Assembly: GCA_028690885.1 (NCBI GenBank)
Contig: JAQVAJ010000024.1
Coordinates: 1-10,567 of the forward strand
DNA length: 10,567 nucleotides
Direction: 5' to 3'
Source: Clostridia bacterium
GTDB taxonomy: Bacteria > Bacillota > Clostridia > DUPQ01
How positions within the stretch are numbered: the first letter of the stretch is position 1; every line of letters begins with the position of its first letter. Position numbers and translations under genes: made by a program. Below the pieces are notes generated by a model. That model did not search any database. It had not been told where the DNA came from and worked only from the letters and a program-made list of their open reading frames with translations. This document shows, piece by piece, positions 6,154-10,567 of the stretch.

Positions 6154-7126
6154 AATTACTCATTACATAATACTTATTCTAGTATTATCTTTTTTAACAA
6201 TAACTGCAGCCTCTGATTATGACAGAGCTTATGTACAAAAGGAAATATCTAACTTGTCATTACAAGCTCTTTCCCCATATAAAAATACCCAAGGAATTGA
6301 GTACTGGCCATTATGTACCTCAAAGAATAATCAACCAAGATTTGTAACAGGTACAAATCCACATCAGGGAACAGATTTAACTATAAATGTAGGTGAACAT
6401 ATATACCCAATATACGATGGAGAGATAATATATATTAAAAAAGATATTTCATCACAAACTGGCCATATCGTAGTTAAATCTGAAATAGGTTACACAGAGC
6501 CTGTATATATTGAATATCTTCATGTTATACCTATTGATGGTATTGATGAAGGCGATTTTGTATATACTTGCATACCGATAGCTACAATAGATGAATATAA
6601 AAGATATGATTCCCATCTTCACATAGGAAGAGTAAACGAGGATAGAACCCTTCATTATCAGATTTATGATCTATACAAAGATGTATTAAACTGGAAGAAT
6701 GGGTCTGATCTTGATGTATTCAGTTATCCAGATTTTAATACAGAAACTAATATATTTACTATTACAGCATATGTTTCTTCTGATACAGAAAATACTGATT
6801 ATTATGCTGGATATGGACGTTTCCCATTAGAATATATTACTTTCTTTTATTCAGTTAATAATGGAACCTGGAAAAGTAAAAACATTCATGAATATTCAGA
6901 TAATTTTAAGTATTCTTTCAATGTAAAACAAATTACAGGTTCAAAAAGTAATGATACAATCAGATACTACATAACTGCTACTAGAGACAATAACAGCAGC
7001 CTTGATACTACTTTCAAAGATGCTAGTTACAAGACTGCCTATTATCCGGCTTATTATGCTCATCCTGGGCCAGCTTTGACTAATCAGCTAGCTGATGCTA
7101 TTGCATTAACCATTACGATTCATTAG
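6125..7126 (+). CDS. Secreted M23/LytM-family metallopeptidase with C-terminal beta-sandwich domain
   Basis: M23 enzymes are zinc endopeptidases that cut peptidoglycan peptide links. The 333-residue product starts with a signal peptide (KKRICFRTK, then a hydrophobic stretch at about 13-27; possible cleavage after TAA at 29). The catalytic domain (about 57-185) has the zinc site: H80-Q-G-T-D84 (HxxxD), His133 in YLHV, and H164-L-H166 (HxH). All ligand positions are intact, though the flanking sequence is divergent from typical LytM. Residues about 200-290 look like an Ig- or FN3-like beta-sandwich (ITFFYSVNNGTWKS, TIRYYITATRDN), followed by a Tyr-rich tail (301-311). The start at 6125 is set by AAGGAGG. 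It overlaps the lipoprotein gene by 29 nt, and its 3' end overlaps the convergent ABC gene by 14 nt. The cleaved bond is not predictable. Confidence 0.82.
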   Translation: MKKRICFRTKITHYIILILVLSFLTITAASDYDRAYVQKEISNLSLQALSPYKNTQGIEYWPLCTSKNNQPRFVTGTNPHQGTDLTINVGEHIYPIYDGEIIYIKKDISSQTGHIVVKSEIGYTEPVYIEYLHVIPIDGIDEGDFVYTCIPIATIDEYKRYDSHLHIGRVNEDRTLHYQIYDLYKDVLNWKNGSDLDVFSYPDFNTETNIFTITAYVSSDTENTDYYAGYGRFPLEYITFFYSVNNGTWKSKNIHEYSDNFKYSFNVKQITGSKSNDTIRYYITATRDNNSSLDTTFKDASYKTAYYPAYYAHPGPALTNQLADAIALTITIH

Positions 7127-8915
7127 TTTTATTTGCAAATTCGCGATAATATAGGCTGTGGTAGTATCCTTTTTTACTCAATAACTCATTATGAGTGCCC
7201 TCTTCTACTACATTACCATCTTTAATATAACAGATTTTATCTGCATTTAAAATTGTTGATAACCTATGAGCTATTACAACTGATGTCTTGTTATGCATAA
7301 ATCTGTCCAGAGCATCCTGAATAAGCTTTTCTGATTCGCTATCTAGTGATGAAGTTGCTTCATCAAGAAGCAGTATAGAAGGATTTTTAATAATTGCTCT
7401 TGCTATAGCTATTCTCTGACGCTGACCTCCAGATAACCTTATACCCCTTTCACCGACATATGTTTCATATCCATCAGGTTGAGCCAATATAAAATCATGT
7501 GCATTTGCTAATATAGCTGCGTTAATTATCTGCTGTTCATCAGCATCAGTATTCCCATATAAGATATTTTCTCTAATAGTACCATTAAATATATATGCAT
7601 CCTGAGGAACATATCCCATCTGATCACGCAACTCTTCTAATGAGTAATCTTTATATGCCTGTCCATTGACCTGTATTGAGCCGCTATTAATCATGTATAA
7701 TCCTAAAAGCAATTTTGCAATTGTGCTTTTCCCTCCTCCGCTATCTCCAACAAGCGCTAATGTATCTCCTTTGTTGATACTAAAACTTAATCCTGATATC
7801 TTAAACTGATATGATGTGTAGTCCGATTCTTCATTATCTAAAGTATTGTTATTCTCATTATTCTCATTATTCTTATTATTCTCTTTTTCTATTTCATATG
7901 AAAACTCTAAATCCTGTACATCCAAACCCATATCAGACTCAGTTCCATCTATCTGATATCTATCAGGTTCTTTTTGTGCATCATACAGTGTCTTAAGCCT
8001 GTTTGATCCTGCAAATGCTTTCTGTAAATTTGGAAGAGCTGATATTAAAACTGATATGGACCATCCAATTCCATTACCTGTAGATATTGCCAAATAGTTC
8101 CCTGGTTCTAAAGTACCTTTGATAACAAATATACATCCTAGTATAGTTGTTAACAGATATGATGAGTTCCAAATGATATTATTAAGACCTCTTTGTAATG
8201 TATAAGTTTTTTTAGCTTTCCATTCGCTGTTAAAATTATCTTGTACGCTATTAGTGAATTTTTTCAAAAGATGCGAACTTAAAGAAAACATTTTTACAGC
8301 TGTAAATCCTGTTACAGCTTCAGATGCTTCCTTACTTAAAACAGCTTTATTTTCCAGTATGACTTTATGCTTTTCTCTTAAAGGTTTTATGAACAAGGCA
8401 TTAAGTATACCTGTTACAGCTGAGAATCCTAACAACATTGCTCCAAATCTGACATCGAGTAAGAGCACAAAAGGTATTCTTATAAACATTGCGATTATTG
8501 ATTCAAAAATATTTTCAAATTCACCGAATACAGTTGTTACGCTCTGAGTATCTGCATTAAATTTTGATACAAGATCACCGCTGTGCGTGCTTTTAAAGTA
8601 TGATGAAGGTAATTTCTGTACTTCTTTGAATGTCATTATTCTTATATCTCTAAGTATATCTTCCTTAACTTTGTTATGAAGATGAAAAATAATACAGAAA
8701 AGTATGCTGGTGATAATCGTAGCACTAAATATTATAATCAGATTTGTAATATTCTGAGAATTCTTATACATAAAGTAGTCAGTTAGAAGCTTAAGCGCAT
8801 ATGATAGTGAAATATCAACAAGACTGCCTATTATGCACCATAATGGTAATAAAGTAAAATATTTAGCTTTATTCTTTCCTATAAGCGTTAATATGAATTT
8901 CATATCTTTAATCAT
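7113..8915 (-). CDS. ABC exporter half-transporter (membrane domain plus ATPase), second gene of the pair
   Basis: A 600-residue type IV (ABCB-like) exporter subunit. Residues about 15-300 form the six-helix membrane domain, with the family signature LPSSYFKSTHSGDLVSKFN at 102-120. The ATPase domain has A-loop Tyr340, Walker A GDSGGGKST (390-398), Q-loop Gln438, the X-loop VGERG, signature LSGGQ (494-498), Walker B ILLLDE with catalytic Glu519, and switch His550. All are canonical. Unusual is an Asn/Glu-rich insert of about 27 residues (341-368) between the A-loop and Walker A, partly made of 9-bp repeats. The ATG at 8915 is 1 nt after the stop of the upstream ABC gene, and AGGGGG (8921-8926) sits inside that gene's last codons. 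This suggests equal expression and a heterodimer. The substrate (drug, peptide or lipid) is unknown. The 3' end overlaps the convergent M23 gene. Confidence 0.93.
   Translation of the reverse strand: MIKDMKFILTLIGKNKAKYFTLLPLWCIIGSLVDISLSYALKLLTDYFMYKNSQNITNLIIIFSATIITSILFCIIFHLHNKVKEDILRDIRIMTFKEVQKLPSSYFKSTHSGDLVSKFNADTQSVTTVFGEFENIFESIIAMFIRIPFVLLLDVRFGAMLLGFSAVTGILNALFIKPLREKHKVILENKAVLSKEASEAVTGFTAVKMFSLSSHLLKKFTNSVQDNFNSEWKAKKTYTLQRGLNNIIWNSSYLLTTILGCIFVIKGTLEPGNYLAISTGNGIGWSISVLISALPNLQKAFAGSNRLKTLYDAQKEPDRYQIDGTESDMGLDVQDLEFSYEIEKENNKNNENNENNNTLDNEESDYTSYQFKISGLSFSINKGDTLALVGDSGGGKSTIAKLLLGLYMINSGSIQVNGQAYKDYSLEELRDQMGYVPQDAYIFNGTIRENILYGNTDADEQQIINAAILANAHDFILAQPDGYETYVGERGIRLSGGQRQRIAIARAIIKNPSILLLDEATSSLDSESEKLIQDALDRFMHNKTSVVIAHRLSTILNADKICYIKDGNVVEEGTHNELLSKKGYYHSLYYREFANKTNES
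7848..7883 (-). repeat. Four tandem 9-bp in-frame repeats inside the ABC ATPase domain gene
   Basis: On the coding strand the unit is (G/A)AG-AAT-AAT or -AAC, four copies, giving ENN-KNN-ENN-ENN (residues 345-356). Because the unit is a multiple of three, gain or loss of copies would change the length of the insert without shifting the frame. Confidence 0.85.
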
Positions 8916-8916
8916 G

Positions 8917-10567
8917 TTATACCCCCTGCTCTATAAGTTGTCTTGTATAGAGTTCTGAATATCTTCCATTCCTGTCAATAAGCTGATCATGACTTCCCTG
9001 TTCAATTATCTTACCCTCTTCAAGTACAATAATTATGTCAGAATCAATAATTGTTGTAAGCCTATGTGCTATTACAAGAACAGATCGTCCCTGTTTTAAG
9101 TTTTCTATTGATTGTTGTACATAATATTCTGCTTTTGTGTCCAAAGCGCTTGTGGGCTCATCAAGCATTATCAAAGGAGCATCTTTTAATAAAGCCCTGG
9201 CAACTGCAATCCTCTGTTTTTGTCCTCCTGAAACTTTTCCGCCTCTTTCTCCAACATCATTTATAAACTGGTCTATATATGCTTTTTTTGAAGCTTCTTC
9301 AATCATCTCATCTGTAGCATCTAATTTTCCCATCCTTATATTATTGACAATGCTATCATCAAAAAGAAATACATCCTGTGTCACGCATGTCATGTATTTT
9401 CTAAGAGCATTAAGATTCCAATCACGGATATTATGACCAAAAACTATTATATCCCCTGAATAATTCTCATAGTAACCACATATTAATTTAAAAATTGTGC
9501 TTTTACCGCTTCCACTTATTCCACATAATGCGAGTCTTGAATTTCTGTATAACTTAAAAGTCACATTTCTTAAAAGAGGTATATTATCATGATATGAAAA
9601 ACTCACATTGTTAAATTCAACAATTATCTCTGAATCATTAACACCGAAATCTTCTCCGCCAGTTCTCTCTTCGTTATATTCTAAAAATTTAAAATATCTC
9701 TGTGCTGTACCTGAATACCCTACCATTTCGCTCCAGGCTATACCTGTTGTTCTGAATGCACTAAGTAAAGGCCACAGCATATTACTGAATATGACATATT
9801 GTCCGATAGTCAGCTCATTTCTGGCAATAAAGAATATTGATGCAAACATACAAATTCCTTGAGGTATTACCATCATTAAAATATTCAATGCCCTGTTTTT
9901 AGCCATAACACGGCTGCTTTTATATGACTCGTTTGCAATCTTCTGGCAAGATTCCTCAAATTTCTCTGTATGTTTTCTATGCATGTTAAATGCTTTATAT
10001 ATATCGTTTCCTTCAATAAAATCACGAAGATGAGAATTGAACACAGCAGTATATTCCTGTATGTTATTTTTGGTATCTTTTAATGGTTTTGATACACTGT
10101 TAAGCACTAGCATAACTACTGGCACTATAATTAGCGAGAATATGGTAAGTTTCCAGTTAATAGTGCATAGAATTATTACTGATAATATTATAGTTATAGG
10201 ATTCCATGATAATAATCCGGCTATACTATTTCCCATAAAAGTTTTTATTTTTTCAATATCATCAATCAGTGTGCTTATCGTATCAGCAGTATGCACATTC
10301 TCATAATATCCCATCTGAAGCTTATCAATCTTTCTATATGCATTTAACGAAAGCGTTCTATATGAACGTAGTTCGTATTGCCCGTTAATAAGCGGATTTG
10401 TAAACTGTAAAATAATCCTAAAAACAAATATTCCTACTAAAGCATATATAAATGATAAAAGCCTTTTATAATCATTAGATAAAGCAACATCCAGGGCTGA
10501 TCCAATAAAATAATACTCATATACAGCAACTGCTCCTGAAAGTAATCCGCCTACCCATCTTGCAATA
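8917..10567 (-). CDS. ABC exporter half-transporter, first gene of the pair (N-terminus outside window)
   Basis: The frame is open from the right window edge, so about 549 residues are visible and the true start lies beyond 10567; the ATG at 10314 is internal. The visible start (IARWVGGLLSGAVAVYEYYFIG) is already in the first membrane helices, followed by the rest of the six-helix exporter domain. Numbering from the first visible residue, the ATPase domain has A-loop Tyr325, Walker A GISGSGKST (349-357), Q-loop Gln397, signature VSGGQ (445-449), Walker B LIMLDE with Glu470, D-loop SALD and switch His501. The stretch between Q-loop and signature is about 8 residues shorter than in its partner. 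The gene is separated from the partner ABC gene by 1 nt. I infer a heterodimeric exporter of the BmrCD/LmrCD arrangement with unknown substrate. No accessory binding protein is visible, which fits export. Confidence 0.92.
   Translation of the reverse strand, partial: IARWVGGLLSGAVAVYEYYFIGSALDVALSNDYKRLLSFIYALVGIFVFRIILQFTNPLINGQYELRSYRTLSLNAYRKIDKLQMGYYENVHTADTISTLIDDIEKIKTFMGNSIAGLLSWNPITIILSVIILCTINWKLTIFSLIIVPVVMLVLNSVSKPLKDTKNNIQEYTAVFNSHLRDFIEGNDIYKAFNMHRKHTEKFEESCQKIANESYKSSRVMAKNRALNILMMVIPQGICMFASIFFIARNELTIGQYVIFSNMLWPLLSAFRTTGIAWSEMVGYSGTAQRYFKFLEYNEERTGGEDFGVNDSEIIVEFNNVSFSYHDNIPLLRNVTFKLYRNSRLALCGISGSGKSTIFKLICGYYENYSGDIIVFGHNIRDWNLNALRKYMTCVTQDVFLFDDSIVNNIRMGKLDATDEMIEEASKKAYIDQFINDVGERGGKVSGGQKQRIAVARALLKDAPLIMLDEPTSALDTKAEYYVQQSIENLKQGRSVLVIAHRLTTIIDSDIIIVLEEGKIIEQGSHDQLIDRNGRYSELYTRQLIEQGV
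8921..8926 (-). promoter_or_regulatory. Ribosome binding site linking the two ABC genes
   Basis: AGGGGG lies in the last sense codons of the first ABC gene, 6 nt (TATAAC) before the ATG of the second. The TAA stop of the first gene sits inside the spacer, the usual arrangement for translational coupling of heterodimer subunits. Confidence 0.65.

Noticed and set aside
5847..6655. Short minus-strand open frames opposite the lipoprotein and M23 genes (5847-6032, 6452-6655)
   Set aside because: Antisense to better-supported genes, with no promoter, ribosome binding site or recognisable product.
7083..7096. 14-bp perfect palindrome ATCAGCTAGCTGAT near the M23 stop
   Set aside because: It is inside the coding sequence, forms only a short 5-bp stem and is not followed by a T-run; a chance origin is likely in AT-rich DNA.
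7848..7883. Short tandem repeats as a CRISPR-like array
   Set aside because: The units are 9 bp, contiguous with no spacers, and in frame within a coding gene.
9066..9436. Plus-strand open frames opposite the first ABC gene
   Set aside because: They are antisense to a strongly conserved ATPase domain, have no ribosome binding site and no recognisable product; similar antisense frames at 7811-7996, 8254-8547, 9608-9862 and 10037-10306 were dropped for the same reason.
8917..10314. Taking the ATG at 10314 as the start of the first ABC gene
   Set aside because: The same frame stays open to the window edge and encodes the expected first membrane helices of an exporter, so the start lies outside.

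Overview
The window is AT-rich (roughly one third G+C by eye) and gene-dense, with strong AGGAGG-type ribosome binding sites, two TTG starts and an ScpA/ScpB condensin pair. Together these point to a low-GC Firmicute, most likely an anaerobic Clostridia-type genome. I cannot name the species. There is no RNA gene, insertion sequence, CRISPR array or prophage, and no non-coding stretch over about 110 bases.

Layout from left to right: (1) The 3' end of a beta-propeller glycosidase-like gene (+, 1-606, cut by the window edge) runs tail to tail into scpB. (2) A minus-strand housekeeping operon reads right to left: an M50 site-2-type protease (2940-3614), trpS (1941-2930), scpA (1183-1950) and scpB (599-1177). 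Junctions are 9 nt, a 10-nt overlap and 5 nt. A good sigma-A promoter (TTTACA-N17-TATAAT) lies just upstream of the protease. (3) A D-alanyl-D-alanine carboxypeptidase of the DacF/PBP5 type (3689-4894, minus) has its own promoter. (4) Divergent from it on the plus strand are a lipoprotein of unknown function with a probable beta-propeller domain (5002-6153) and an overlapping secreted M23/LytM metallopeptidase (6125-7126). (5) Two adjacent minus-strand ABC exporter half-transporters (7113-8915 and 8917-10567, the latter cut at its N-terminus) probably form a heterodimer.

How the genes work together: the left operon combines chromosome segregation (ScpAB with SMC), tRNA charging and membrane proteolysis, which is ordinary clustering for the phylum. 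The centre looks like a cell-wall module. A D,D-carboxypeptidase that trims stem peptides is transcribed back to back with a lipoprotein/M23 hydrolase pair, and the two predicted -35 boxes form the arms of one inverted repeat. The ABC pair at the right is a separate unit converging on the M23 gene.

Most of the window is ordinary. The points most worth checking are: the lipoprotein-M23 pair and its shared divergent promoter, which may give a leaderless mRNA; a cysteine pattern in TrpS matching the iron-sulfur type of TrpRS; an Asn/Glu-rich insert made of 9-bp tandem repeats inside an ABC nucleotide-binding domain; and two convergent gene pairs whose ends overlap with no visible terminator.
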